Shown piece by piece: positions 38,901 through 46,932 of a stretch of DNA of 64,000 nt. Numbering within the stretch: position 1 is the stretch's first letter; the number at the start of each line of letters is the position of its first letter. A program made the position numbers and the translations under genes. A model generated the notes under the pieces. That model was not told the DNA's origin, made no database searches, and saw nothing but the letters and a program-made list of their open reading frames with translations. The stretch comes from an uncultured bacterium (GTDB taxonomy: Bacteria; Bacillota; Clostridia; Oscillospirales; Oscillospiraceae). The stretch spans positions 168,447-232,446 of the forward strand of contig CATKXO010000001.1 of the NCBI GenBank assembly GCA_949840775.1, read 5' to 3'.

Positions 38901-40101
38901 CGGGATGGTGGTCATCCCCCAGGACAAGGAGATCTACGACTTCTGCCCCGTCCAGCACCCCGCCGACGACCCCGACAGCGACATTATCACCACCCACTTT
39001 GAGTACCACGCCATGGAGTCCAATCTGCTGAAGCTGGACATGCTGGGCCACGACGATCCCAGCATGATTCGGATGCTGGAGGACCTGACCGGCGAAAACG
39101 CCCGGGAAATCCCCCTGGATGACCCGGATACCATGTCCATTTTTCTGTCCTCCAAGGTGCTGGGCTACGAGGATGACAAAATTCTGGGCCCCACCGGAGC
39201 GGTGGCGATTCCGGAGTTCAACACCCAATTTGCCCGGCAGATGCTGGAGGACATCAGGCCGACGCAGTTCAATACGCTGGTGCGGTTCGTGGGCTTCTCC
39301 CACGGTACCGATGTGTGGCTGGGCAATGCCCGGGACCTGATTCTCCAGCAGGGTATATCGGTCGACCAGTGCGTAGGCTGCCGGGACGACATCATGATTT
39401 TTCTCATCTCCAAGGGGATGCCGCCCAAGCGCTCATTCAAGATTATGGAGGCGGTCCGGAAGGGGAGAGGGCTCCCCGAGGGCGCGGAGGAGGAGATGAA
39501 GACGGCCGGGGTACCCGACTGGTACATCGCTTCCTGCAAAAAGATTGCCTATCTCTTCCCCAAGGCCCACGCGGTGGCCTATGTGATGATGGCCTTCCGC
39601 CTCGCCTGGTTCAAGGTGCACTATCCTCTGGAGTTCTACGCCGCCTTCTTCTCCATCCGGGCCAAGGCTTTTGACGAGGCTTACATGTGCCGGGGGATGG
39701 AGGTATGCCGGAGGAAGATGCGGGAAATTGTGGCCAAGGACAAGGAGGCCACCGCCGTGGAGCAGGGGATGCTCACCACCCTGGAGGTGTGCTACGAATT
39801 TTACCTGCGGGGATTCCAGTTTGATCGGATGGATATTTACAAATCCCAGGCCCTCCGATTCTCTATGGACAAGGAGAGGGGGACCCTGCGTCCCCCCTTT
39901 GTCTCGGTGGCCGGACTGGGGGAGACAGCCGCCCTCTCCCTGGTGGAGCAGCGGGAGGGGCGGGAGTTCATCTCCATCGAGGAGGTGTCCGCCGCCTGTC
40001 CCAAGGTGTCCAAGACCCATATCCAGCTTCTGAAGGACGCCGGGGCCTTCGGCAACCTGCCCGAGACCAGCCAGATGGATTTGTTTTCCATGTTCGGATA
40101 A
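35974..40101 (+). CDS. polC: DNA polymerase III PolC-type alpha subunit with proofreading exonuclease
   Basis: 1375 residues from ATG 35974 (TTTAAGGAGATTCG). Order: N-terminal domain (1-140), OB fold (about 160-250), PHP part 1 from about 257 (VELHLHTTMSAMDALTSV), the DnaQ-type exonuclease at about 348-515 (CFDIETTGLN, HNADFDMGF, HHRASDDAATVAYM), PHP part 2, palm with GSRGSVGSSLVAFMSGITEV, a four-cysteine zinc site at about 839-875 (CPKCKHSDF, CPVCG), and catalytic PDIDLNFSGEYQ at about 895. The replicative polymerase of Firmicutes. Ends the pyrH-polC block, with a terminator. Confidence 0.97.
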   Translation: MSQKIPFLQMFAALRQWTELSNGVEGWLILSAAIDKASRSAKIVVEGASGAGPNLIAQAEETVCRAYGLSIVKIEAAEHAGAEKVLTAPEPAPPESAPPAEEEQELDAFARTEAIRRAAMKNVPHPAPPKGEKKPKGKVIYGRAISKAPTPMRELELDMGTVVVEGDVFAIDNKELKKRGAWSVAFDLTDYTGAIRVSKFCPGDEGKPIVDGIKKGLHVKVQGRLNMNRYYGDMVLEPTAITLADRRMREDEAEEKRVELHLHTTMSAMDALTSVSPKQGPEKNVVKRAEAWGHPAIAITDHGVAQSFPDAWHSAKKIKVLYGVEAYFINDVDDRVAVHGETDAAFSDEIVCFDIETTGLNRKREVIIEIGAVVLKDGEVTDTFNTFVSPGRRLSQEIIRLTGITDEMLKGAPSQEQALRDFLAFAGGRPLAAHNADFDMGFIAAGCRKYGIPFENPSVDSLILAQNLLPELSRYKLDIVAEHLRLPAFNHHRASDDAATVAYMLPHFFKKLEELGYRKLSEINPYMCTIRGQGRAKRRPKHLIVLAKNQTGLRNLYKLISLSHLEHFKRYPIMPKSLIDPNREGLIIGSACEAGELFQALVEGRSWEELKRIASWYDYLEIQPICNNRFMLRRETVRSEEELRDFNREIVRLGEELGKPVCATGDVHFLDAEDEIYRHILLASKGFEDADEDLPIYFKTTGEMLKEFSYLGKEKAREVVVKNTNLVASWCDPIEPLPQGLFAPKLEDSDKELKRLVWDKAHELYGETPPQIVVDRIEVELGDIIRCKYDVIYMSAQKLVQNSLEHGYLVGSRGSVGSSLVAFMSGITEVNSLPAHYRCPKCKHSDFDYAQDPAHPYGCGADMPDAVCPVCGTEYVKDGFNIPFETFLGFGGDKVPDIDLNFSGEYQANAHRYTFELFGQSHVFRAGTIGTVAEKTAFGYVKKYLEEKGITASKAEENRLAIGCTGVKRTTGQHPGGMVVIPQDKEIYDFCPVQHPADDPDSDIITTHFEYHAMESNLLKLDMLGHDDPSMIRMLEDLTGENAREIPLDDPDTMSIFLSSKVLGYEDDKILGPTGAVAIPEFNTQFARQMLEDIRPTQFNTLVRFVGFSHGTDVWLGNARDLILQQGISVDQCVGCRDDIMIFLISKGMPPKRSFKIMEAVRKGRGLPEGAEEEMKTAGVPDWYIASCKKIAYLFPKAHAVAYVMMAFRLAWFKVHYPLEFYAAFFSIRAKAFDEAYMCRGMEVCRRKMREIVAKDKEATAVEQGMLTTLEVCYEFYLRGFQFDRMDIYKSQALRFSMDKERGTLRPPFVSVAGLGETAALSLVEQREGREFISIEEVSAACPKVSKTHIQLLKDAGAFGNLPETSQMDLFSMFG

Positions 40102-40107
40102 AAGCAA

Positions 40108-40141
40108 GCCGCCGCCACATTTTTGTGACGGCGGCAAGTTT
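40108..40141 (+). terminator. Terminator after polC
   Basis: GCCGCCGcCACA (40108-40119) pairs with TGTGaCGGCGGC (40124-40135), followed by AAGTTTT. Confidence 0.85.
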
Positions 40142-40165
40142 TATGGAAATTTAAAAAAATATCCC

Positions 40166-40194
40166 TTGACTGCCAGGGGACAAGTGAGTAAAGT
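40166..40194 (+). promoter_or_regulatory. Promoter of the sulfatase gene
   Basis: TTGACT at 40166-40171, 17-base spacer, TAAAGT at 40189-40194. A GC-rich palindrome (40226-40246) lies in the leader. Confidence 0.6.
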
Positions 40195-40282
40195 AAGATA
40201 GGTAAATTTCAATTCTTTTTTGTGCTTCCGCCCCCGCAGGGGGCGGGAATCACACGGGGTTGTGTTTTGGAGGTCGAGTCCA

Positions 40283-42469
40283 ATGGGTTATACAGGAAGA
40301 AGGATGAGCGGCAGCAGGAGCCACGCCCGGCGCAGCGAGGCGGCGGTGCTGCTCCAGACCCTGGAGCGGGTGCTGCTGTTCCCGGCGCTGCTGCTCTACC
40401 TGGAGCTGGTGCTGCACATCTACATGAAGGCCGCCCTGGTCTACGCCCCGGTGTATATCGTGTTCAGCTTTGCGGCGGGCTTCTTTTTCTCCGCGCTGAC
40501 CCTGGCCTGGACGCCCAGAGTGAACGGCATCCTGTCCAAGATGATCGCAGTGGTCCTCTCGGTCATCTACGGGGTGGAGATCATTGCCAAAACCATCCTC
40601 CAAACCTACTACGGCCCCAGCGCCCTGGGGGTGGCGGCGGGCAACAAGCTCACCGACTACGCCGACGTGATTTTTTCCACAGTAATCCGCTCCATCCCCA
40701 TCCTCCTGGTCCTGCTGCTGCCCTCAATCCTGCTGTGCATCTTTGGAAGGGGCTTTCCCGGCTTTGAGCGGTTCGATATCCGCTTCGCCGCCGTGATTTT
40801 TGGAGCCTGCGTGCTCTGCCATATTTTAGGTATTGGAGTCACCCTTCTGCCCTGGAAGGGGGACCTCACCCCCGCCTCCCTGTACAAGGTGGACACCAAC
40901 ATCGACGACCAGGTGGAGCAGCTGGGTATGTTTACCATGCTGCGGCTGGATGTGAAGCACATGATCTTCCCGGTGAAAAACGCCATGGGGGACGACTTTC
41001 CCGATATTGGCAACCTGACGCCCGGCGTCTCCTCCTCCGAACCCGGAGGCAGCGGAGCTCCCGCAGTCTCAGAGCCGGCCCCCGGCCCGGTGGTTGACAC
41101 CTCCCCCAATGTGATGGACGTGGACCTGGCCGCCATTGCCGAAAACGGGAACAACGACGACATCAAGTGGCTGGCCAACTACTTTGGCAGTGTGGCCCCC
41201 ACCAGAAAGAACGAGTACACCGGCATGTTTGAGGGCTACAACGTCATTGAGCTGGTGCTGGAGGGCTTCTCCGGCTACGCCATCGACCCCCAGCTCACCC
41301 CCACCCTGTACAAGCTGACCCACGAGGGCTTTGTCTTCAATAACTACTACACCGCCCTCCACTACACCAGCACCTCCAACGGCGAGTGCCAGACCCTGCT
41401 GGGCCTCTACCCCAAGAACGGCAACCCCATCACCATGAAGGACACCGGCGTGTTGCGGTTCAAAGAGGACGGCCAGAGCGTGGGGTTCAACGCCTACTTT
41501 ACCCTGCCCCAGCAGCTGAAGCGGGCGGGCTACAGTGTGCTGGGCTACCACGCCAACTCTGAGATGTACGGTCGGGCTCTGTCCCACTCCAATCTGGGCT
41601 ACGACTGGCACCAGTTCCAGGTGGGAGGCCTCAAAAGTTCCCCCCGGGGCACGCTCAGCGAGTTTGAGGGCCTGGAGGTGAGCGACGCTGGCAAGCTCCT
41701 CTGGCCCCAGCGGGACACCCACATGATCGAGGCCAGCGTGGACGACTATATCAACAGCGACACCCCCTTCCACGTCTACTACCTGACCATCAGCGGCCAC
41801 ATGCCCTACTCCAACAACCGGATTGTGGCCCCCTACCGGGACACCGTCCGGGCCCTGCCCTACAGCGAGACCACCCAGAACTACGTGGCCACCTGCATAG
41901 AGGTGGACCGGGCCCTGGAGCTGCTGCTGCAAAAGCTGGAGGCGGCGGGCAAGCTGGACAAGACCCTCATCGTGGCCACCGGCGACCACATCCCCTACTT
42001 TGATGTTGCCACCCTGGAGGAGCTGGCCGGCCAGAAGTTCGGCAGCTCTGAGGACACGCAGAACCTGAACGAAAAAAATCTGAACTTCGATGTATACAAA
42101 AACTCCCTCATCCTCTGGTCCGCCTCCATGGAGGAGCCTGTCATCGTGGATAAACCCTGCTGTCAGGTGGACATCCTGCCCACCGTCTCCAACCTCCTGG
42201 GGCTGGAATACGACTCCCGGATGCTGGCTGGCAGCGACATCCTGTCCAACAGCGAGGGCCTGGTGGTCTTCACCTCCCGGTGCTGGAGGACGGACCGGGG
42301 CTTCTACAACCGTTTTACCGGGGAGTTTACCCCCGCGGAGGGGGTTTCCATGACCGCCGAGGAGCAGGACAGCTACGTCTCCGCCATGAAGAAGCTGGTG
42401 GGCTATAAGCTGGACAGTACGGCGATGATTGTGGAGAACAATTTCTATCACGTGGTGTTTGGCGGATAA
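40283..42469 (+). CDS. LTA synthase-like membrane sulfatase
   Basis: 728 residues from ATG 40283 (TTTTGGAGG upstream). Five membrane helices (about 25-215), a linker rich in Ser/Pro/Gly, then an outside alkaline-phosphatase-fold domain (about 330-690). VIELVLEGFSGYAIDPQLTP stands where the metal-binding E and catalytic Thr region lies; NNYYTALHYTSTSNGECQTL carries the candidate catalytic threonine, TISGHMPYSNNRI and VATGDHIPYFD are metal-binding motifs. Family members polymerise glycerophosphate from phosphatidylglycerol or transfer phosphoethanolamine; which applies here is not clear. Confidence 0.87.
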   Translation: MGYTGRRMSGSRSHARRSEAAVLLQTLERVLLFPALLLYLELVLHIYMKAALVYAPVYIVFSFAAGFFFSALTLAWTPRVNGILSKMIAVVLSVIYGVEIIAKTILQTYYGPSALGVAAGNKLTDYADVIFSTVIRSIPILLVLLLPSILLCIFGRGFPGFERFDIRFAAVIFGACVLCHILGIGVTLLPWKGDLTPASLYKVDTNIDDQVEQLGMFTMLRLDVKHMIFPVKNAMGDDFPDIGNLTPGVSSSEPGGSGAPAVSEPAPGPVVDTSPNVMDVDLAAIAENGNNDDIKWLANYFGSVAPTRKNEYTGMFEGYNVIELVLEGFSGYAIDPQLTPTLYKLTHEGFVFNNYYTALHYTSTSNGECQTLLGLYPKNGNPITMKDTGVLRFKEDGQSVGFNAYFTLPQQLKRAGYSVLGYHANSEMYGRALSHSNLGYDWHQFQVGGLKSSPRGTLSEFEGLEVSDAGKLLWPQRDTHMIEASVDDYINSDTPFHVYYLTISGHMPYSNNRIVAPYRDTVRALPYSETTQNYVATCIEVDRALELLLQKLEAAGKLDKTLIVATGDHIPYFDVATLEELAGQKFGSSEDTQNLNEKNLNFDVYKNSLILWSASMEEPVIVDKPCCQVDILPTVSNLLGLEYDSRMLAGSDILSNSEGLVVFTSRCWRTDRGFYNRFTGEFTPAEGVSMTAEEQDSYVSAMKKLVGYKLDSTAMIVENNFYHVVFGG

Positions 42470-42474
42470 AACGG

Positions 42475-42503
42475 TTGATTTTTTCCACCTGCCGCAGTAT
42501 AAT
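42475..42503 (+). promoter_or_regulatory. Promoter of the Bax-inhibitor-like gene
   Basis: TTGATT at 42475-42480, 17-base spacer, TATAAT at 42498-42503. Confidence 0.82.
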
Positions 42504-42564
42504 AAAAACCATCTCAAAGGGGCAGACTGACACAAAGCCGTCTGCCGGGAAAGGAGCGCTTATC

Positions 42565-43287
42565 ATGAGTTTTGATCCCTATGAGTTTGACCGTGGCTAC
42601 ACCTCCAGCAGGGGAGACACCCTGGGCCAGTACACCGCCAAGACCTTCCTGTGGATGATGCTGGGCCTGCTGGTCACCTTCGGGGTGGCGGTGGGCTGCT
42701 GGGTCACCAACGCCATGCTCTATGCCCTCTACTATATCCCCTATATCCACCTGATTGTGCTGGTGGCCACCCTTGTGCTGGCCTTTACCATGGGGCGCCG
42801 CATCGAGAAAATGCGGGTCGGTACGGCAATCGCCATGTTTGTGGCCTTTTCCGCCCTGTTTGGCTTTACCCTGTCCATCTACCTGTATGTATACGACCTG
42901 ACGGTCCTGACCCTGTGCTTCTTGCTCACTGCCGTCTACTTCGGCGCTCTGGCCGCCTACGGCTTCTTCACCAAGCGGGACCTGTCCAACATCTGGACCA
43001 TCCTGATTTCCGGCACTGTTTTCCTGATTGCCTTCGGGGTGCTGACCATTTTCATCCCCGCCCTGTCCATGGGTGTGTTTGACCGGGTGGCCTGCATGGT
43101 GGGCATCGCCACCTTCCTGGGCTGGACCGCCTACGACACCCAGAAGATCAAAGCCTTTTACAGCTATTACTCCGCCTCCCCCGACATGCTGGCCAAGGCA
43201 TCCATCTTCTCCGCCCTCCAGCTCTATCTGGACTTCATCAACCTGTTCCTGTATCTGCTGCGTTTCCTGGGCAATAAGAGGCGCTGA
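42565..43287 (+). CDS. Bax inhibitor-1/YccA family membrane protein
   Basis: 240 residues from ATG 42565 (AAAGGAGC upstream). Seven membrane helices. TLGQYTAKTFLWMMLGLLVT opens the family, AYGFFTKRDLSNIWTILISG and VACMVGIATFLGWTAYDTQK are typical, and the late ALQLYLDFINLFLYLLRFLG is the hallmark end with its acidic residue. Bacterial members are pH-gated calcium-leak proteins (YetJ) or protease partners (YccA). Single gene with own promoter and terminator. Confidence 0.9.
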   Translation: MSFDPYEFDRGYTSSRGDTLGQYTAKTFLWMMLGLLVTFGVAVGCWVTNAMLYALYYIPYIHLIVLVATLVLAFTMGRRIEKMRVGTAIAMFVAFSALFGFTLSIYLYVYDLTVLTLCFLLTAVYFGALAAYGFFTKRDLSNIWTILISGTVFLIAFGVLTIFIPALSMGVFDRVACMVGIATFLGWTAYDTQKIKAFYSYYSASPDMLAKASIFSALQLYLDFINLFLYLLRFLGNKRR

Positions 43288-43297
43288 GCAAAATAGT

Positions 43298-43331
43298 ACA
43301 GCGGCCGTCCGGTTTGGACGGCCGCTGTTTT
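43298..43331. terminator. Terminator between BI-1-like gene and pfkA
   Basis: ACAGCGGCCGTCC (43298-43310), loop GGTTT, GGACGGCCGCTGT (43316-43328), then TTT. Shared by the two converging genes. Confidence 0.85.
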
Positions 43332-43342
43332 ATGCTTCGGGA

Positions 43343-44428
43343 TCAGTCGTCGCCGAAGCTGATGCCCAGCAGGCGGGCCTCGGTGATGATGTCGGACTTG
43401 GGGTCGATGGTCTTCAGCTTGCCGGCAATCTCCTTCAGGGGGACGGAGGTAATCACGTGGTTCTGAATGGCCACCATGTTGCCGTACTCCTCCTTGGAGA
43501 TCATCAGGGCGGCGGTGGTGCCCAGGCGGGAGGAGAGGACCCGGTCGTAGGCGCAGGGGGTGCCGCCCCGCTGCATGTGGCCGGGCACCGTCACCCGGAC
43601 CTCCTTGCCCGTCTTTTTGAGAATCTTGTCGGCGATGGCGTAGGACACGGAGGGGTACTTCTCCAGCAGCTCAGCCATGTGCTGCTTGTACTCCTTCTTG
43701 CTCATGGCCGCCTCCTTCTGGGAGATGGCCCCCTCCGCCACGGCCAGGATGGTAAAGCCGTTGCCCGAGGCGGCCCGCTGCTTGATCTTGGCGATGACGG
43801 AGTCGATGTTGTAGGGAATTTCGGGGATGAGGATGATGTCCGCGCCGCCGGCGATGCCGGCGTTCAGAGTGAGCCAGCCCGCCTTGTGGCCCATAATCTC
43901 CACCATGAACACCCGGTTATGGGAGGCGGCGGTGGTGTGGATGCAGTCGATCACGTCGGTGGCCAGGCCGATGGCGGACTGGAAGCCGAAGGTGGTGTCG
44001 GTGCCCCACAGGTCGTTGTCGATGGTCTTGGGCAGGCCGATGACGTTCAGTCCCTCCTCGCTGAGGAGGTTGGCCGTCTTCTGGCTGCCGTTGCCGCCCA
44101 GGACGACCAGGCAGTCCAGGCGCAGGCGGCGGTAGGTGTATTTCATGGCCTCCACCTTGTCCAGGCCGTTGGGGTCGGGCTCCCGCATGAGCTTGAAGGG
44201 CTGGCGGCTGGAGCCCAGGATGGTGCCGCCCCGGGTGAGCAGGCCGGTGAAGTCGATGGGGGACAGCTTTTTGTAGTCCTCATACATCAGCCCCTTGTAG
44301 CCGTCGATAAAGCCGATGATCTCCACTTCGTTGCCGTAGATGTTGTAGAGACCCTTGGCCACGCCGCGCATGGTGGCGTTGAGGGCCTGGCAGTCGCCGC
44401 CGCTGGTGAGCATTCCGATCCGTTTCAT
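43343..44428 (-). CDS. pfkA: 6-phosphofructokinase, mixed-substrate type (group III-like)
   Basis: 361 residues taking ATG 44428; GTG 44434 is also open but only 2 bases from AAAGGAAG. It phosphorylates fructose 6-phosphate. MKRIGMLTSGGDCQALNATM starts the fold, GGTILGSSRQPF follows. The donor-site motif reads GGNGS at 111-115 (E. coli has GGDGS), keeping the glycine of ATP enzymes. The catalytic motif reads PKTIDND at 133-139, with lysine where ATP enzymes have glycine and PPi enzymes lysine. So ATP or PPi as donor cannot be read off with certainty. Confidence 0.9.
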   Translation of the reverse strand: MKRIGMLTSGGDCQALNATMRGVAKGLYNIYGNEVEIIGFIDGYKGLMYEDYKKLSPIDFTGLLTRGGTILGSSRQPFKLMREPDPNGLDKVEAMKYTYRRLRLDCLVVLGGNGSQKTANLLSEEGLNVIGLPKTIDNDLWGTDTTFGFQSAIGLATDVIDCIHTTAASHNRVFMVEIMGHKAGWLTLNAGIAGGADIILIPEIPYNIDSVIAKIKQRAASGNGFTILAVAEGAISQKEAAMSKKEYKQHMAELLEKYPSVSYAIADKILKKTGKEVRVTVPGHMQRGGTPCAYDRVLSSRLGTTAALMISKEEYGNMVAIQNHVITSVPLKEIAGKLKTIDPKSDIITEARLLGISFGDD

Positions 44429-44490
44429 AGACACAACTTCCTTTCAGAAAACGTTATATGAAAGCCGTTCCGGCTTGGATGACTTGATCC

Positions 44491-44576
44491 TGTGGGACCC
44501 GCCGCCCTCGGCGGGTCATTTCTCTGATAGCGGTCTGCTTCTTATGATTGGCCCGCCCAGGGGGGCAGGCCCCACA
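44491..44576. repeat. Composite palindrome, TGTGGG-type, copy 2
   Basis: TGTGGGACCCGCCG-ccct-CGGCGGGTC (44491-44517), then 30 bases, then GGCCCGCCC-agg-GGGGCAGGCCCCACA (44550-44576). The TGTGGG ends face outwards here; in the copy at 17355-17425 they face inwards. Confidence 0.8.
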
Positions 44577-44584
44577 TTTTGCCA

Positions 44585-46840
44585 CTAATCCCGTCCGATG
44601 ATCCGCCCCAGCAACCCCCGCCGGGTCTTTTTCACTGAGACGGCGGGCTTTTGGGGAGCGGGCTTGGTCCCGGCGGGTTTGACGGGAACCGCTTTCACTG
44701 CCGGCTTTGCCGCCGGCCTGGAGGCTTCCCGCTTGGATTCGGCCTTGGGCGCAGGCTTTACCAGCGCCCATTCCCCGGCATAGGACTGGTCGCAGAAGTG
44801 CTCCTGGGCGTTGAAGGGCTCCCCCTGGGCCCGGGCGTATGTTCCGTCGGGCTGCTGGACCCGGCCCTTGGCGGTGTCTCGAAGCTGGTCGTTGAACATC
44901 CCCTCCAGGTGGGCTCGCAGGTCGGGGTCGTGGACAGGGGCGGCCACCTCCACCCGGCGGGTGGTGTTGCGGGTCATGAAGTCGGCGGAGGAGATATATA
45001 CCTGCTTCCGCTCCCCCAGGCCGAAAATATAGATGCGGGCGTGCTCCAGATACCGGCCCACAATGCTGTGGACGGTGATGTTGTCTGTCAAACCGGGGAC
45101 GCTGCCCACAAGGCAGCAGATGCCCCGGACCACCAGGTCGATTTTCACCCCGGCCTGGGAGGCTTCGATGAATTTGTCAATAATCAGCTTGTCGGTGAGG
45201 CCGTTGAGCTTAAAGCCCAGATAGGTCTCCTCGCCCATCCGGGCCAGCTCAATCTCCCGGTCAATCAGGGCGACTGCCTTGTCCCGCAGGCAGGCGGGGG
45301 CCACCATGAGGCGGCGGCTGTCCTCCACCACCTCCCCCATAGACAGGCAGTTGAACACCTGGGCGGCCTCGGCGCCAATCTCGGGGTCGGCGGTCATCAG
45401 GGCGTAGTCGGTGTACAGCCGGACGGTGTCCTCATTGTAGTTGCCGGTGCCCACCTGGGTGACGTACTCCACCTGGCCGCCATGTACCCGGGTGATGAGG
45501 AGGAGCTTGGAGTGGACCTTCAGCCCGTCCAGGCCGTAGATGACCCGGCAGCCCGCCTGCTCCAGCACCCGGGACCAGCCGATGTTGTTCTCCTCGTCGA
45601 ACCGGGCCCGGAGCTCCACCAGGGCCACCACCTCTTTGCCGTTCTCGGCGGCGTCCACCAGGGCTTCTACCACCTTGCTGTTGTGGGCCACCCGGTAGAG
45701 GGTCATTTTGATGGACACCACCTCCGGGTCCTGGCCCGCCTCCTGGAGCAGGCGCAGCAGGGGACGGACGCTCTCATAGGGGTAGGAGAGCATCAGGTCC
45801 CGTTTCCGGATCTGCTCCGTCATGGGAACCAGGGGGTCCACGTTGGGGGAGTTCTGAGGCACCCGCCGGGGGTAAAACAGCTCTGTCTTGTCCCGGAGAA
45901 TGTCCCGCAGGGCCCCCATAAAGGACAGGTCCAGGGGGGCATCGCAGGAGAACAGGTGCTTTTTAGACAGCCCCAGGCAGGCGCACAGGCCGTCCCGAAT
46001 GGTGTCGGACAGCTTTCCGCCCTGATACTCCAGCTTCACCGGCTGGAGCCGCTTACGGCGGCGGATCATCTTCTCCATGCTCTTGCGGTACTCCTCGGCC
46101 AGCAGGTCGCTCATCTGGTCGGAGGTCTCGTCCATGTGGATGTCGGCACTGCGCACCAGGCGGATGAGGACGGTGCCCTCCACCTTGTAGTGGGCAAAGA
46201 TTTTCGGCAGGAAGCTGGCAATCAGGTCCTCCACCAGGACAAACCGCTGGCCCTCTCCCGGCAGAGGGACCAGCCGGTGCAGGACCCCCTCGCCGCAGGG
46301 GACGATGCCCATCCGTTCGCTGCCGCTTTTGGTTTTCAGCATGGCCACGGCGTAGATGGCCTTGTTCCGCAGAAAGGGGAAGGGCTGCTTGCGCCCGATG
46401 ATCTGGGGGGACAGCAGAGGGAGCACGTTGGCGGTGAAGTGCTTCTCCAGGAAGGACTGCTGCTTGTCAGACAGGCTGTGGAACCGGCAGAGTTCCACCC
46501 CCTGGCCCTTCAGCTCGTCCATCAGTCCCTTGCAGATGCGGTCCCGCTGGCCCAGCAGCTCCCGGGTCCGGTCCAGGACGGCGGCGGTCTGCTCTGCGCT
46601 GGTCATGCCCGTCTTGTCATCCACGGCGGTGAGGTGCAGTGTGTCCATCAGCATCCCCACCCGGACCATATAGAACTCGTCCAGGTTGCTCTGGAAGATG
46701 GAGGCAAAGTTCAGCCGTTCACACAGGGGATTAGAGGGGTCCTCCGCCTCTTCTAATACGCGCTTGTTGAATTGGAGCCAGGACAGCTCCCGGTTGACGT
46801 AGCACCCCGCAGCAGCGGGGACTGCACGCTGATCTTTCAT
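44585..46840 (-). CDS. ppk1: Polyphosphate kinase 1
   Basis: 751 residues from ATG 46840 (AAAAGGAGG upstream). It makes polyphosphate from ATP reversibly. YVNRELSWLQFNKRVLEEAE begins the family; FASIFQSNLDEFYMVRVGML follows. The catalytic part has SIKMTLYRVAHNSKVVEALV, ARFDEENNIGWSRVLEQAGC and the phosphohistidine region GLKVHSKLLLITRVHGG. A second HKD-like element, IYISSADFMTRNTTRRVEVA, follows. The last 80 residues or so are an Ala/Lys/Pro-rich tail (AKAESKREASRP-like) not part of the core. No ppx lies beside it. Confidence 0.95.
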   Translation of the reverse strand: MKDQRAVPAAAGCYVNRELSWLQFNKRVLEEAEDPSNPLCERLNFASIFQSNLDEFYMVRVGMLMDTLHLTAVDDKTGMTSAEQTAAVLDRTRELLGQRDRICKGLMDELKGQGVELCRFHSLSDKQQSFLEKHFTANVLPLLSPQIIGRKQPFPFLRNKAIYAVAMLKTKSGSERMGIVPCGEGVLHRLVPLPGEGQRFVLVEDLIASFLPKIFAHYKVEGTVLIRLVRSADIHMDETSDQMSDLLAEEYRKSMEKMIRRRKRLQPVKLEYQGGKLSDTIRDGLCACLGLSKKHLFSCDAPLDLSFMGALRDILRDKTELFYPRRVPQNSPNVDPLVPMTEQIRKRDLMLSYPYESVRPLLRLLQEAGQDPEVVSIKMTLYRVAHNSKVVEALVDAAENGKEVVALVELRARFDEENNIGWSRVLEQAGCRVIYGLDGLKVHSKLLLITRVHGGQVEYVTQVGTGNYNEDTVRLYTDYALMTADPEIGAEAAQVFNCLSMGEVVEDSRRLMVAPACLRDKAVALIDREIELARMGEETYLGFKLNGLTDKLIIDKFIEASQAGVKIDLVVRGICCLVGSVPGLTDNITVHSIVGRYLEHARIYIFGLGERKQVYISSADFMTRNTTRRVEVAAPVHDPDLRAHLEGMFNDQLRDTAKGRVQQPDGTYARAQGEPFNAQEHFCDQSYAGEWALVKPAPKAESKREASRPAAKPAVKAVPVKPAGTKPAPQKPAVSVKKTRRGLLGRIIGRD

Positions 46841-46932
46841 AGGGGTTGCGCCTCCTTTTGTGGTTCACTGCGTTAGTATAAATGTACCACCCTTTTTCGA
46901 CGGACGCAAGACGCTTTTGGGATTTTTTCCAT

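Noticed and set aside
37012-39303. 763-codon minus-strand open frame opposite polC
   Set aside because: Antisense shadow of a high-GC gene; polC itself is complete with all motifs.
40226-40260. GC-rich palindrome before the sulfatase gene as a GTAGGGG family member
   Set aside because: It has CCGCCCCC/GGGGGCGG but neither GTAGGGG nor TGTGGG ends; kept apart from the family.
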